Position numbers and translations under genes: made by a program. This document shows positions 15,167 to 24,524 of a stretch of 64,000 nucleotides of DNA, piece after piece (within the stretch, counting starts at the first letter, position 1; each line of letters begins with the position of its first letter). The notes beneath the pieces are model-generated. The model did no database searches. It had not been told where the DNA came from and worked only from the letters and a program-made list of their open reading frames with translations. The stretch covers positions 1 to 64,000 of the forward strand of contig CAZKWF010000001.1 in assembly GCA_964556565.1 (NCBI GenBank). The letters run 5' to 3'. Origin of the DNA: SOJZ01 sp964556565 (GTDB taxonomy: Archaea > Thermoproteota > Bathyarchaeia > Bathyarchaeales > Bathyarchaeaceae).

Positions 15167-16102
15167 CTATGCTAGTTGTAATACTTCTTTAAGATAAGCT
15201 CGGAACGGACCGAGCTTTCCTCCATAGTTACCAGCCGAGATTTTAACGACTCCTGGAACCTTCACTGCTGCTTTTATCCCTTTGGCCATTGCTTTCTTAA
15301 CAAAATTGGAATTCAAACCGTTTATGACGATTTCGTAAACGCTGTTCACGTTGTCTGGAACCTGCGAGTCAGGCACAATTTTCTTCAGTCCCGGACAGAG
15401 CGGGTGATTCGTCGATGCTCTAAGTTTGTATTTCATTGAGCCTGACTTAGATCCAGATCCGCATATGCCTCCAGGGAATGGTAATATGACTCCTTCAGCT
15501 CTCTGGTTGATAGCCTTCACCCCTTCCTCCGCCGCTTCAAGACAGGAATCACGGCTTTCCGCTAGAATCAAAAAGTTCCCTCCAGCAACGGCCTTCATAA
15601 CGCCGAAGCGATCTTCCACTACGAATTCTCCCTCCATGACTGGGATGCGCCAAACATCACGCCCTTCGACAACATCTTTTTTTTGAAATCCGTCACCGAA
15701 AAGGCGAAGGCTTCGTCCCACTTTCAATCTTCTCTTAGCTTTGGGCAGTGCGTCGAAGGCTGCGGTCGTAGGACAGGTCATGACACATTGACTTATCCTT
15801 AAGCTCATCTGGGTCTTCAATTCCCTCCGTGTCCTGTGGTAAATTTGGATCACCGCTCCAACTCGTCCATCCGGAGTTTTATTGAATGGAACGATATCTT
15901 CTATTCCGGCTTCTGCTGGAGACATGATTATGGAAGCAGCGAATCCTGTTGCCATGCCCGCTGCTGTTAACGCCCATTTCTTGTTGTGAGCTGTTATCAG
16001 AATTCTTCCAGCCCACATCGGAAACATCTCGGCGAAGGTGTCATCAATTTGTACGAATGTGTCTGTGTTTTGATAGTAACGCATGCCTTTCCAATATCCC
16101 AT
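15167..16102 (-). CDS. ftr: Formylmethanofuran:tetrahydromethanopterin formyltransferase
   Basis: Full-length Ftr of 311 residues. Recognisable blocks are IDDTFAEMFPMWAGRILIT near the start, TGFAASIIMSPAEAGIE, RISQCVMTCPTTAAFDA, RLFGDGFQKKDVV, VEDRFGVMKAVAGGNF and the C-terminal PGVVKISAGNYGGKLG. It moves the formyl group from formylmethanofuran to tetrahydromethanopterin in the cytoplasm, linking the Fwd and Mch steps encoded about 3 kb away on the opposite strand. The N-terminus is slightly extended relative to textbook Ftr; the internal ATG before RYYQNTD is an alternative start. Confidence 0.95.
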   Translation of the reverse strand: MGYWKGMRYYQNTDTFVQIDDTFAEMFPMWAGRILITAHNKKWALTAAGMATGFAASIIMSPAEAGIEDIVPFNKTPDGRVGAVIQIYHRTRRELKTQMSLRISQCVMTCPTTAAFDALPKAKRRLKVGRSLRLFGDGFQKKDVVEGRDVWRIPVMEGEFVVEDRFGVMKAVAGGNFLILAESRDSCLEAAEEGVKAINQRAEGVILPFPGGICGSGSKSGSMKYKLRASTNHPLCPGLKKIVPDSQVPDNVNSVYEIVINGLNSNFVKKAMAKGIKAAVKVPGVVKISAGNYGGKLGPFRAYLKEVLQLA

Positions 16103-16319
16103 ACCTGCACATTCCCTTTTTTTGGTTTCAAGAGGTTTTGAATATCAATAGTTCTAATCTTTTTAACTGTTATGTCAAAGTTGAAACTTATGTAGGAACA
16201 GTAGAAGGTTTTTGAAACATTACGACAAAAGCTTTCATGATAGAAAAGTTAACAGACCCGAGAAAAGAAAGAAAATCAACTTAAATCCTCTATTCCGTTA
16301 TGTCTTTAGGTGCTAGATT

Positions 16320-17393
16320 ATGAATTCAAATCGAACAAGCAAAACTCCTAAAGCTAAGGTAAAAAAGATTGAAAAACCACCCTACGTTATCGATCGATCT
16401 AAACTTCGCCGCTTCGACCGCAAAAACACAGTTTTTGATAGAGTAACGTGGGATTCATCATGGAAAGGCTACAAGCAAATGTATGATGAAAAAGTGCTTG
16501 ATATCGTAGCAAATGAAAAACCTGGTTATTCAAGAGTTGACTTTGCGTTAGCCTACGCCTCTTGGATAGTCCATGACGCCTTTGAAGGTGGTTTTTCCTG
16601 GAAGAAAATCAAATTGCATAGAACCCCAGTAGCTACTATTGGAATTGATTGGACAAAAACGAAATATGAAGTTGATAACCCATTTAAGATGAGCACTTTT
16701 ACCAAGCGAGTAGCAAAGCTTTTCGGTGCATCGCTGGTTGGAATCTGCAAGCTAAATAGAGATTGGCTATATACTGATGTTGCCATTCCAGAAAAATTCG
16801 AAAATGTTATTGTTATGGCGGTTGAAATGGACGCGGATGGAATTGCTACTTCTCCAGCTGCTCCTGCTGCGGCTGTTACTGGAGTAGGGTATTCAAAAAT
16901 GGCCTTTGTTCTTGCATGCATGGGCGAGTTTATCCGAAATCTAGGATATGAAGCAACTCAATGCGGAAATGACACAGCCTTGAGCGTTCCACTTGCAATT
17001 GATGCGGGACTTGGAGAACTAGGTCGCAATGGCCTATTGATAACACCTGAATATGGCTCAAGAGTGAGACTCTGCAAGATTTTCACAGACCTTCCGTTGG
17101 AACCTGACAAACCCATAGAGTTTGGCGTAAAAGAATTCTGTGGAAAATGCAAGTTGTGCGCTCAATATTGTGACGCAGACGCAATTTCTATTGATGATGA
17201 ACCAAGCTTTGAAGTAGCATGCAGATCCAACAATCCAGGAGCGTTGAAATGGTATGTTGATGTTGAACGATGCTACCTTTACTGGTGCCAGAATGGTGCA
17301 GATTGTTCGATGTGTATAAAGGTTTGCCCATATAACATAGCCTCAGCAAGAAAGGCTGAAGTGACTCCTGAAGAATTCTGGAATGTCATGTAG
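16320..17393 (+). CDS. Reductive-dehalogenase-like iron-sulfur protein
   Basis: 357 residues. The middle resembles the cobalamin-binding region shared by reductive dehalogenases and QueG (ATQCGNDTALSVPLAIDAGLGELGRNGLLI). The C-terminus carries two clusters: CGKCKLCAQYC (Cx2Cx2Cx3C) and a modified CQNGADCSMCIKVCP (Cx5Cx2Cx3CP). There is no twin-arginine signal, so it is probably cytoplasmic rather than respiratory. Its substrate cannot be read from sequence; a cobalamin-dependent reductase or methyl-transfer helper are both possible. It is divergent from ftr. Confidence 0.8.
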   Translation: MNSNRTSKTPKAKVKKIEKPPYVIDRSKLRRFDRKNTVFDRVTWDSSWKGYKQMYDEKVLDIVANEKPGYSRVDFALAYASWIVHDAFEGGFSWKKIKLHRTPVATIGIDWTKTKYEVDNPFKMSTFTKRVAKLFGASLVGICKLNRDWLYTDVAIPEKFENVIVMAVEMDADGIATSPAAPAAAVTGVGYSKMAFVLACMGEFIRNLGYEATQCGNDTALSVPLAIDAGLGELGRNGLLITPEYGSRVRLCKIFTDLPLEPDKPIEFGVKEFCGKCKLCAQYCDADAISIDDEPSFEVACRSNNPGALKWYVDVERCYLYWCQNGADCSMCIKVCPYNIASARKAEVTPEEFWNVM

Positions 17394-17457
17394 CTTGAAA
17401 AGCATATTCGTCCTTTTTGTGCTTCTCATCGCACTATGTCTAGTAGCAGGTACTTAA
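17383..17457 (+). CDS. Possible 24-residue membrane peptide overlapping the dehalogenase-like gene
   Basis: An ATG 11 bases before the end of the upstream gene opens a frame of 24 codons beginning MSCSLKS. It is followed by about 17 hydrophobic residues (IFVLFVLLIALCLVAG). Respiratory reductive dehalogenases use a small membrane anchor encoded next to rdhA (rdhB), but those have about three helices. This single helix is much shorter, so the link is speculative. Confidence 0.25.
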   Translation: MSCSLKSIFVLFVLLIALCLVAGT

Positions 17458-17577
17458 TTCCTGAATAAACCGCCTTGATTCTCTTGCAAAATTAATAACG
17501 ATTTACATTAATATTAATATACGCACAGTTTAATGCTAGTAACGAGATTATGTTACGCTTGGAGAGTTTTTGATAGC

Positions 17578-18186
17578 ATGGTGCGCCTAGAAAAAATCGA
17601 GTACAAGCCCATGCCAGTTCGAGACTTACTCGTCGAGATGAAAGACATATCCGAGTTAATGATCGATTTGGCGTACTCCGCAGCCCTTTTTCATAGTCGT
17701 GAACTCGCTGAAGATGTTTTAGAACTAGAGGAACATATTGACACACTCGCCTACATTCTAGATATGAACGCTATGTTGGCTGCTAGAGACGCAGAAGACG
17801 CCGAGGCTCTTGTCGGAGTTTCCGTGGTGGCTGCCGCCGCAAATAAGATTTCTGACGCTGCTGCTGATATAGCTGCAATAGTGTTGCAGGAAATCGGTAT
17901 TCACCCCATTGTTCGTGAGGCTTTCCAAAAGGTTGAGGAACGATTAGCCCGCACCGAGGTTAAGCCTAGTTCAATCCTAGTTGGGCAAAAAATAGGAGAA
18001 TTAGAGTTGGCCGCAAAGATCGGGGTTGACATCATTGCAATCCGTCGAGGAAAGAAGTGGATCATAAATCCAAAAGAGGATGATACAGTTGACAAGGAAG
18101 ATGTCCTTGTTGCCCGAGGAGCTCCATTGGGCATTGAGGAATTTAAAGGACTTGCTGATGGAACGGTTCAAAAATTGGAGGGTTAA
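17578..18186 (+). CDS. PhoU/TrkA_C domain protein (potassium-channel-subunit type), copy 1
   Basis: About 202 residues. The N-terminal helical PhoU-like half contains EMKDISELMIDLAYSAALF. The C-terminal RCK/TrkA_C domain contains GVDIIAIRRGKKW and the DDTVDKEDVLVARG signature. Such proteins (COG3273-like) are thought to regulate potassium channels or transporters on the cytoplasmic side. ATG 17578 is preferred over 17533 because the TATA-like ATTAATATTAATATAC ends about 55 nt before it. It is followed after 3 bp by a paralogue. Confidence 0.8.
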   Translation: MVRLEKIEYKPMPVRDLLVEMKDISELMIDLAYSAALFHSRELAEDVLELEEHIDTLAYILDMNAMLAARDAEDAEALVGVSVVAAAANKISDAAADIAAIVLQEIGIHPIVREAFQKVEERLARTEVKPSSILVGQKIGELELAAKIGVDIIAIRRGKKWIINPKEDDTVDKEDVLVARGAPLGIEEFKGLADGTVQKLEG

Positions 18187-18189
18187 ACT

Positions 18190-18783
18190 ATGGCATCACC
18201 TAAAAGACCATTCAAGAGAATTGTGGATAAGCTCGTGGAACTGAAAGACACCTCTGAACTCATGATGGATCTTGCATACTCCTCACTTCTTCTTAACAGT
18301 CACAGGCTCGCGGAAGAAGTGCAAGAACTCGAAGAACACATTGATGAGTTGCACACAGAGTTTGAACTTTTGGTTTTGTCAAGTGGGTTCAAGCGAAAAG
18401 AATCCAAGGATTTCCTCGGTTTGATAAGGTTGGGAGTTGTAACCGAAAAGATAGCGGACGCCGCTGCAGAGATAGCTGGAGTCGTTTTGAGAGGGCTGGA
18501 ACCTCATCCTGTCTTGAAGCTTGTAATTGAAGAAGCTGAGGAAACCGTGACCCGCGTGCAAGTAAAAAGAAAATCTTCGTTGATAAACAAAACTCTGCGA
18601 GATGCTCAGATTCCCGAGGAGACAGGAATGTGGGTGTTGAGCATCAGAAGGGGGAAGAAATGGATACGCCCTAAGCCGGATATTGTGATAAAAGCTGGAG
18701 ACATCTTAATAGCTTCGGGTTATGCAGAGGGCGAAGAAGACTTGATGAAACTGGCTTCAGGAGAGACAGATCTACTGGTGTAA
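18190..18783 (+). CDS. PhoU/TrkA_C domain protein, copy 2
   Basis: 197 residues, the same architecture as its upstream neighbour and clearly a tandem paralogue: LKDTSELMMDLAYSSLLLNS in the PhoU-like half; WVLSIRRGKKW and KAGDILIASG in the TrkA_C half. It likely forms a hetero-oligomer with copy 1 and binds a small ligand or nucleotide through TrkA_C. No channel gene is adjacent. Confidence 0.82.
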   Translation: MASPKRPFKRIVDKLVELKDTSELMMDLAYSSLLLNSHRLAEEVQELEEHIDELHTEFELLVLSSGFKRKESKDFLGLIRLGVVTEKIADAAAEIAGVVLRGLEPHPVLKLVIEEAEETVTRVQVKRKSSLINKTLRDAQIPEETGMWVLSIRRGKKWIRPKPDIVIKAGDILIASGYAEGEEDLMKLASGETDLLV

Positions 18784-18869
18784 ATCCGCACGTGTGGCAG
18801 TTTCTATCCCTGTTCAACATGTGACACAAACAAGAGGATTGGCAGGCTATATGAAAGTGAGTTAAGTTC

Positions 18870-19001
18870 ATTGAGTTAGTCCAGTTTGAATGCGATGCAT
18901 GCAACTGCTTGCGTCCAGATGAGAAGGGTATGTGCCAATGTTCAAAAACATCAGAATGTATAATGGAATCGAAGAGAAGGAAGTTGGCGAAAGACAAGTA
19001 A
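18870..19001 (+). other. Cys-rich open stretch without a start codon, possible gene remnant
   Basis: The 309-bp gap before fwdD contains a frame rich in cysteine (FECDACNCLRPDEKG, then MCQCSKTSEC) ending at TAA 18999-19001. It lacks ATG, GTG or TTG ahead of the Cys cluster. A second cysteine stretch (TCGSFYPCSTC) lies just upstream in another frame. Together they could be the remains of a small ferredoxin- or zinc-type protein, or coincidence. Confidence 0.25.
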
Positions 19002-19092
19002 CATCAATAATATTAATAGGCCAAATCATGCTTAGTAAACGTTTCAAGTCGATTAACGAGTCAAAGCTTATCCTTTCGGTTGGGACAACCTG

Positions 19093-19491
19093 ATGCTTAA
19101 ACTAAAAGTTACCCTGTTAACCGGTCGAACAGTCGATCAAGGTGTGGGAAAGGAACACGGCAAGCTCTCTGAGGAATACCAAGAGAACGTGGCGATTTGT
19201 CATATGGACCCAGAAGACATAAGATCACTTGGAATAAGAGAAAACGAAAATGTGAGAATAATCACCAATTTCGGTTCTGTAGTCGTAAAACTGGTTAAGT
19301 CGCCGACAGCACCACATCCCAAGGTTATTTTCATTCCCTATGGTCCTTGGGCAAGTCTCATCATGGACCCAGAAACGCATGGAACTGGGATGCCGTCATT
19401 AAAGGGGATACCTGCCGAAATTGAGCCAGCTCTTAAAGAAAGAGTGTTAAGTATGCTTGATTTACTTGAAGAAAACTACAAGGGGGAATAA
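19093..19491 (+). CDS. fwdD: Formylmethanofuran dehydrogenase subunit D
   Basis: 132 residues forming the molybdopterin-dinucleotide-binding beta-barrel subunit. Seen are the N-terminal TLLTGRTVDQGVGKEHGKLS, the C-H-M-D-P-E-D loop, a V-R-I-I-T-N-F-G-S-V-V-V core, and the conserved FIPYGPWASLI. It is the first gene of the fwdDBAC-mch run, 2 bp ahead of fwdB. The complex reduces CO2 to formylmethanofuran, or the reverse. Confidence 0.93.
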   Translation: MLKLKVTLLTGRTVDQGVGKEHGKLSEEYQENVAICHMDPEDIRSLGIRENENVRIITNFGSVVVKLVKSPTAPHPKVIFIPYGPWASLIMDPETHGTGMPSLKGIPAEIEPALKERVLSMLDLLEENYKGE

Positions 19492-19493
19492 GA

Positions 19494-20933
19494 GTGCCCG
19501 TTGTTTCCCAAGTGACTTGTCCAGTCTGCGGTTCTTTTTGCGATGACATCGAAGTTATTGTAAAAAACAATGTTATAACAGAAGTTAGAAACGCATGCGC
19601 TGTTGGTGCAGCCAAGTTTTTAGACTATGCTAATCACAGAAAGGTGAAACCGCTTGTAAGAAAGAACGGCGAGTTGGTTGAAGCTTCTTGGGACGAAGCG
19701 GTTAGAAAGAGTGCTGAGATCCTCATAGATGCAACTTACCCCATATTGTATGGCTGGAGTTCCACAAGTTGCGAAGCAATTCGCGTCGGACTGGAACTCG
19801 CCGAGGAGGTTGGCGGAGTTATCGACAACACATCTACCATTTGCCATGGCCCGTCTATTCTGAGCATCCAAGATGTCGGCATTGCCTCTTGCACTCTGGG
19901 ACAACTGCGGCATCGAGCGGACCTCATCTTCTACTGGGGATGCGACCCTTGGAGCGCTCATCCCCGCCACGTAGAAAGATACACTACATTTTCGAATGGT
20001 AGATTTCAAAAGAGCACATGGAGAGCACACGTCTCACGATTAGGCGGCATTCTATCCAAAAAGAGACTGCGAAGGGCTATCAATCTAGTCCTTGGACGCG
20101 ACGTATTCGCTACACCTGAGATCAGTCGCGAACTCCCCTACACAATGTTCCAGAAGAAAAGAAAGATGGTTGTCGTAGATGTTCGTAAGACCCATTCAGC
20201 TGAAGCGGCTGACTATTTCCTTCAGGTTGAACCCAACAAAGACTACGAGCTTCTGCAAGCCTTCCGCATGCTCATTGCAAACGAAGAACTTGACGTTGAC
20301 AATGTTGCTGGGGTGCCTGTTGAAACGCTTGACGAAATCGCTGATGTCATGATAGGATGCAAATTGGGAGTCATCTTTTTCGGATTAGGGCTAACCATGA
20401 CTGAAGGTAAGATCCGAAACATTGATGCTGCAATTTCTCTAGTTCGCGATCTGAATCAGCGCACAAAATTCCTGATTATGCCTATGCGAGGACATTTCAA
20501 TGTGGCTGGAGCAAACGTCGTGTTCACTTGGCAAACTGGATATCCCTTTGCCGTTGACTTCTCTCAGGGCTATCCACAGTACAACCCTGGTGAAACATCG
20601 GTGATTGATATATTGTGTCGAGAGGAAGCGGATGCTGGGCTTGTCATTGCTTCAGATCCGGTCGCGCATTTCCCAAAAAAAGCAGCTCAAAACTTGGTGA
20701 AAAATCCTCTTATTGTGATTGATCCACAAACAACTCCTACTTCGTTAATGGCGGATGTGGTTTTTCCATCCACTTTCGTAGGGATCGAGACAGAGGGGAC
20801 TGCCTACCGCATGGACCACGTTCCTTTACCACTAAAGAAAATTGTAGAACCACCAAGCAACTGTCTTTCTGATGTCGAGATACTGCAAAGAATCCTCCAT
20901 GAAGTCCGCAGAATAAGGAGCAAACAAAAATGA
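19494..20933 (+). CDS. fwdB: Formylmethanofuran dehydrogenase subunit B (catalytic)
   Basis: 479 residues, GTG start two bases after fwdD. N-terminal CPVCGSFCDD plus a following Cys (NACAVG) bind a [4Fe-4S] cluster. The active-site segment TSTICHGPSI places Cys117 as the W/Mo ligand, so this is the cysteine and not the selenocysteine form. YWGCDPWSAHPRH and RDLNQRTKFLIMPMRGHFN match the pterin-binding region. This subunit carries formate dehydrogenase-like chemistry that feeds formate to FwdA. The stop overlaps the fwdA start (ATGA). Confidence 0.95.
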   Translation: MPVVSQVTCPVCGSFCDDIEVIVKNNVITEVRNACAVGAAKFLDYANHRKVKPLVRKNGELVEASWDEAVRKSAEILIDATYPILYGWSSTSCEAIRVGLELAEEVGGVIDNTSTICHGPSILSIQDVGIASCTLGQLRHRADLIFYWGCDPWSAHPRHVERYTTFSNGRFQKSTWRAHVSRLGGILSKKRLRRAINLVLGRDVFATPEISRELPYTMFQKKRKMVVVDVRKTHSAEAADYFLQVEPNKDYELLQAFRMLIANEELDVDNVAGVPVETLDEIADVMIGCKLGVIFFGLGLTMTEGKIRNIDAAISLVRDLNQRTKFLIMPMRGHFNVAGANVVFTWQTGYPFAVDFSQGYPQYNPGETSVIDILCREEADAGLVIASDPVAHFPKKAAQNLVKNPLIVIDPQTTPTSLMADVVFPSTFVGIETEGTAYRMDHVPLPLKKIVEPPSNCLSDVEILQRILHEVRRIRSKQK

Positions 20934-22624
20934 CACAACTTATTGTTAAGAACGGTTTTGTTTACGATCCTCTAAATCACATAAATGGAGAAAAAATGGA
21001 CATTGCAATCAGCAATGGAAAAATCGTTGAAAAAGTAGATGAGGAAAAAGCAAAGGTGGTTGATGCTTCTGGAATGATTGTTATGCCTGGCGGAGTTGAC
21101 ATTCACTGTCACATCGCCGGTGCGGAAGTTAATACTGGTCGTCTTCTCCGACCTGAAGATCACTTTAGAGACGTAGAAGCAAAAACAGCCATTACTAGGT
21201 CGGGGGTGGGCTATTCCATTCCATCAACATTCACAACTGGCTACCGTTACGCAAGAATGGGGTATACAACGATCATGAACCCTTCGATGCCTCCACTTGA
21301 AGCTCGGCACACTCATGAGGAGCTCGATGATACACCAATGGTTGACAAGGCCAGCTATCCGCTACTGGGGGACTGGTGGTTCGTCTTAGAATACCTTCGA
21401 GACGAAATGATCAAGGAATGTGCAGCTCACGTAGCTTGGATAATGGTCGCCACGAAAGGTTATGCCATAAAGATCGTAAACCCGGGTGGGCTTGAAGCTT
21501 GGGGTTTTGGACAGAACGTCAGAAACATTAACGATCCTGTTCCACGCTTTAACATCACTCCGAAAGAGATTATTCGTGGCTTATGCAAGGTAAACAAACT
21601 CCTTCATATGCCTCACACGATTCACGTACACACCAACAATCTTGGAAAAGCTGGCAACTACGCCACAGCCTTGGACACGATGAAATGCGTCGAAAATCTA
21701 GCCTCAGATGATAAACCAGTAATACATATTACTCACTGTCAATTTAGCGCCTACAAAGGATCCGATTGGCGGACGCTAAGGTCAGGAGCTGAAGAAATCG
21801 CCAAATACGTTAATCACCATCATCATGTAACGCTTGATCTTGGGCAGGTGGTCTTCACTGATACAACTACGATGACGGCTGACGGTCCATTCCAATATGG
21901 CCTCTACCAGTTGACCAGTAACAAGTGGGTTAACCACGATGTGGAAACCGAGACAAGCTCTGGAATCGTGCCTTTCAGGTACAGACGCAAAAGCTATGTC
22001 CACGCCACCCAATGGTCAATCGGACTTGAACTCGGTCTCTTGGTCAAAGACCCATGGAGAATCTACTTAACAACCGATCACCCAAACGCTGCCCCATTCA
22101 CCACTTATCCTCGAATAATCTCGTGGTTAATGAGCCGAAATGCAAGGGATATAACAATTAAAAGAATCAATAAACGGGCAAGACACAAGAGTCTGCTTCC
22201 AAGCATTAAACGAGAATATAGCTTCTATGAGATAGCCATAGTCACACGTGCGGGTCAAGCGAAGTCCTTAAGCTTAGCACAGAAGGGTCATCTTGGAATC
22301 GGGGCAGACGCTGACGTAGCTATATATAACATAAATCCTGAGCTAGTTGATCCTTCTAGAGAATACAAAACAGTTCGCAAAGCTTTCGAAAACACTGCGT
22401 ACACGATCAAAAACGGCGAAATCGTGGCAAAAGATGGAAAAATCGCAAAACAGGTTCGTGGAAAAACATTCTGGGTCAACCCACAACTTTCATCGCCGAT
22501 AGAAGTTGCAGATGATATGAAACGAAGATTTCGAGAATACTGGACAGTAGAATATGAAAACTATTCCATCCCAGAAAGCTTCTTAACAGCCTCTGCTCCT
22601 ATCTCGGTTAAGGCTGAGGTTTAG
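20930..22624 (+). CDS. fwdA: Formylmethanofuran dehydrogenase subunit A (amidohydrolase)
   Basis: 564 residues of the amidohydrolase superfamily. The first metal ligands are H59-x-H61 in VDIHCHIAG; K181 in AIKIVNPGG is the position carboxylated in Methanothermobacter FwdA. HTIHVHTNNLG and VIHITHCQFS supply further histidines, and TTDHPN carries the catalytic aspartate region. FwdA condenses formate from FwdB with methanofuran. Length and motif order are normal. Confidence 0.96.
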   Translation: MTQLIVKNGFVYDPLNHINGEKMDIAISNGKIVEKVDEEKAKVVDASGMIVMPGGVDIHCHIAGAEVNTGRLLRPEDHFRDVEAKTAITRSGVGYSIPSTFTTGYRYARMGYTTIMNPSMPPLEARHTHEELDDTPMVDKASYPLLGDWWFVLEYLRDEMIKECAAHVAWIMVATKGYAIKIVNPGGLEAWGFGQNVRNINDPVPRFNITPKEIIRGLCKVNKLLHMPHTIHVHTNNLGKAGNYATALDTMKCVENLASDDKPVIHITHCQFSAYKGSDWRTLRSGAEEIAKYVNHHHHVTLDLGQVVFTDTTTMTADGPFQYGLYQLTSNKWVNHDVETETSSGIVPFRYRRKSYVHATQWSIGLELGLLVKDPWRIYLTTDHPNAAPFTTYPRIISWLMSRNARDITIKRINKRARHKSLLPSIKREYSFYEIAIVTRAGQAKSLSLAQKGHLGIGADADVAIYNINPELVDPSREYKTVRKAFENTAYTIKNGEIVAKDGKIAKQVRGKTFWVNPQLSSPIEVADDMKRRFREYWTVEYENYSIPESFLTASAPISVKAEV

Positions 22625-22629
22625 AACTC

Positions 22630-23451
22630 ATGATTACGCTCTATCCGAAACGTTTACTCAAAGTTCCCCTAGATGCCCAATGCATCACACCTGACATTTT
22701 CGCTGAAAAAACAGTCAGTAAAATAGCTAAGCTGCAAATTTGGGAAGGAAATCAGAAAAGAACTCTCGACCAACTTTTCAAAATAGAACATAACGCAAAG
22801 AACCAATCAGAAGAAATGATTATACGGATTTTGGGAGATGTCAAAAAGGTCCGAAGAATCGGTGCTAAAATGTCTACAGGTAAAATAATTATCGACGGCG
22901 ACACAGGCATGCACCTCGGTGAAGAAATGCAAGGAGGCACCATAGTAGTGACGGGTAGCGCAGGTTCATGGACCGGATGCATGATGAAAAAAGGCCTCAT
23001 TCAAATCAAAGGAGATGCAGGCGATTATATTGGAGCAGCCTATCGCGGAAGCACCCACGGAATGAATGGAGGAGAAATTATTATACACGGAAATGCTGGA
23101 AATGAAATTGGGTGTTTCATGAGAAGCGGACTAATCAGAATAGATGGAAACGTTGGACAGTTTGTGGGCATCCACATGAGAAACGGAACAATAACTGTAC
23201 AAGGAAACTCGGAAGGACGAACTGGGGCTCAGATGAGTGGAGGAAAAATCGTTGTTTGCGGCCACACACCGTCAATTCTTCCTACGTTTACAGTTGACAG
23301 CATTAAGTCCAAAGTTAAGATAAACGGAGAAATTGTTGAAGGGCCGTTCTACAAGTTTGTTGGCGACTTAGCTGAAAACGGTAATGGAAAGTTATTCGTT
23401 TCGCAAATTCAAAACCCACACCTGAAATTTTACGAAAAATATCTAGAGTGA
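22630..23451 (+). CDS. fwdC: Formylmethanofuran dehydrogenase subunit C
   Basis: 273 residues. From about residue 80 it contains repeated beta-helix turns of the G-x-x-x-G-x-x-M-x-x-G-x-I-x-x-x-G type (HLGEEMQGGTIVVTG, GCMMKKGLIQIKG, GCFMRSGLIRIDG, GIHMRNGTITVQG). These are diagnostic of FwdC and related glutamate-synthase-like domains. It is a structural subunit packing against FwdA. It starts 5 bp after fwdA. Confidence 0.94.
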   Translation: MITLYPKRLLKVPLDAQCITPDIFAEKTVSKIAKLQIWEGNQKRTLDQLFKIEHNAKNQSEEMIIRILGDVKKVRRIGAKMSTGKIIIDGDTGMHLGEEMQGGTIVVTGSAGSWTGCMMKKGLIQIKGDAGDYIGAAYRGSTHGMNGGEIIIHGNAGNEIGCFMRSGLIRIDGNVGQFVGIHMRNGTITVQGNSEGRTGAQMSGGKIVVCGHTPSILPTFTVDSIKSKVKINGEIVEGPFYKFVGDLAENGNGKLFVSQIQNPHLKFYEKYLE

Positions 23452-23458
23452 AAAAAAA

Positions 23459-24424
23459 ATGTCTACACCTCAACTAAGTGTAAATCACACTGCATGGCCA
23501 CTCGTAAAGAAACTTTGCGACGACGCTGAAAAGTATGGAGTTGCAGTTAAAGAATCAAAATCAGGTGCAACTTTAATCGACGCTGGAATCAAAGCAAGAG
23601 GAGGGTTCCTCGCTGGCCAAATTATAACGGAGATATGTCTCGGCGGCTACGGTCACACAGAGATTTTCTATAAACAGTATAAGAATCTTGAAATTCCTTC
23701 CATATTCGTATACACAGATCATCCGGCGGTAGCGACTTTGGGATCTCAATTTGGCGGATGGCACATCAATATGGACAATTTCAGCGCCATAGGTTCTGGC
23801 CCCGCTCGTGCCTTAGCTTTGAAGCCAAGAGAAATTTATGAAAAGATAAACTACAGAGACAAAGCTGATGTGACAGTGCTTGTGCTTGAAACAAATATAG
23901 AGCCACCTGAAAGTGTAATAACCTATATCTCTAACCAATGCGGCGTCACTCCTGACCGTTTATTCTTGATTTTGGTTCCGACAACGACCATAAGTGGGTC
24001 TACACAAATCTCTGGAAGAATCGTAGAAACAGGGATACACAAGTTAACCAAACTGGGACTTGACCCGAAATTGATAACACACGCGTGGGGATACGCACCC
24101 GTTGCACCCGTACACCCTAAATTTGCTGAAGCTATGGGAAGAACGAATGATGCAATCTTGTATGCAGGTGTGACTTGTTATACCATACGCTATGACGATG
24201 ATGAAAAACTGAGAGAATTGGTGAATAAAGCGTCATCTTCAGCCTCCAAAAGCTATGGGAAACCATTCTTTGAAATCTTCAAGGAAGTTGACTACGACTT
24301 TCGTCGAATTGATCCCAACCTATTCGCTCCAGCAGTCTTGATAATTAACAATGCTACAACGGGCAACGCCTTCAAAGCCGGAAGCGTCAACTTAGAAGTG
24401 TTTAGACAGTCAATAGGGCAGTAA
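23459..24424 (+). CDS. mch: Methenyltetrahydromethanopterin cyclohydrolase
   Basis: 321 residues, full-length Mch. Blocks seen are AEKYGVAVKESKSGATLIDAGI, RGGFLAGQIITEICLGGYG, IFVYTDHPAVATLGSQ, GSGPARALALKP, and GRTNDAILYAGVTCYT near the C-terminus. It converts formyl- to methenyl-tetrahydromethanopterin. It follows fwdC by 7 bp, completing a CO2-to-methenyl module with ftr. Dehydrogenase and reductase genes for the later steps (mtd, mer) are not in the window. Confidence 0.96.
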   Translation: MSTPQLSVNHTAWPLVKKLCDDAEKYGVAVKESKSGATLIDAGIKARGGFLAGQIITEICLGGYGHTEIFYKQYKNLEIPSIFVYTDHPAVATLGSQFGGWHINMDNFSAIGSGPARALALKPREIYEKINYRDKADVTVLVLETNIEPPESVITYISNQCGVTPDRLFLILVPTTTISGSTQISGRIVETGIHKLTKLGLDPKLITHAWGYAPVAPVHPKFAEAMGRTNDAILYAGVTCYTIRYDDDEKLRELVNKASSSASKSYGKPFFEIFKEVDYDFRRIDPNLFAPAVLIINNATTGNAFKAGSVNLEVFRQSIGQ

Positions 24425-24524
24425 AACAAAAAATCTGAGCTCTTTTTAGACAATGCTAAAATCTTGTTCAACGCCTGCAATCTCCACAATCATACAGAAT
24501 ACGGTCGAGTCAACGTGTGCTTTG

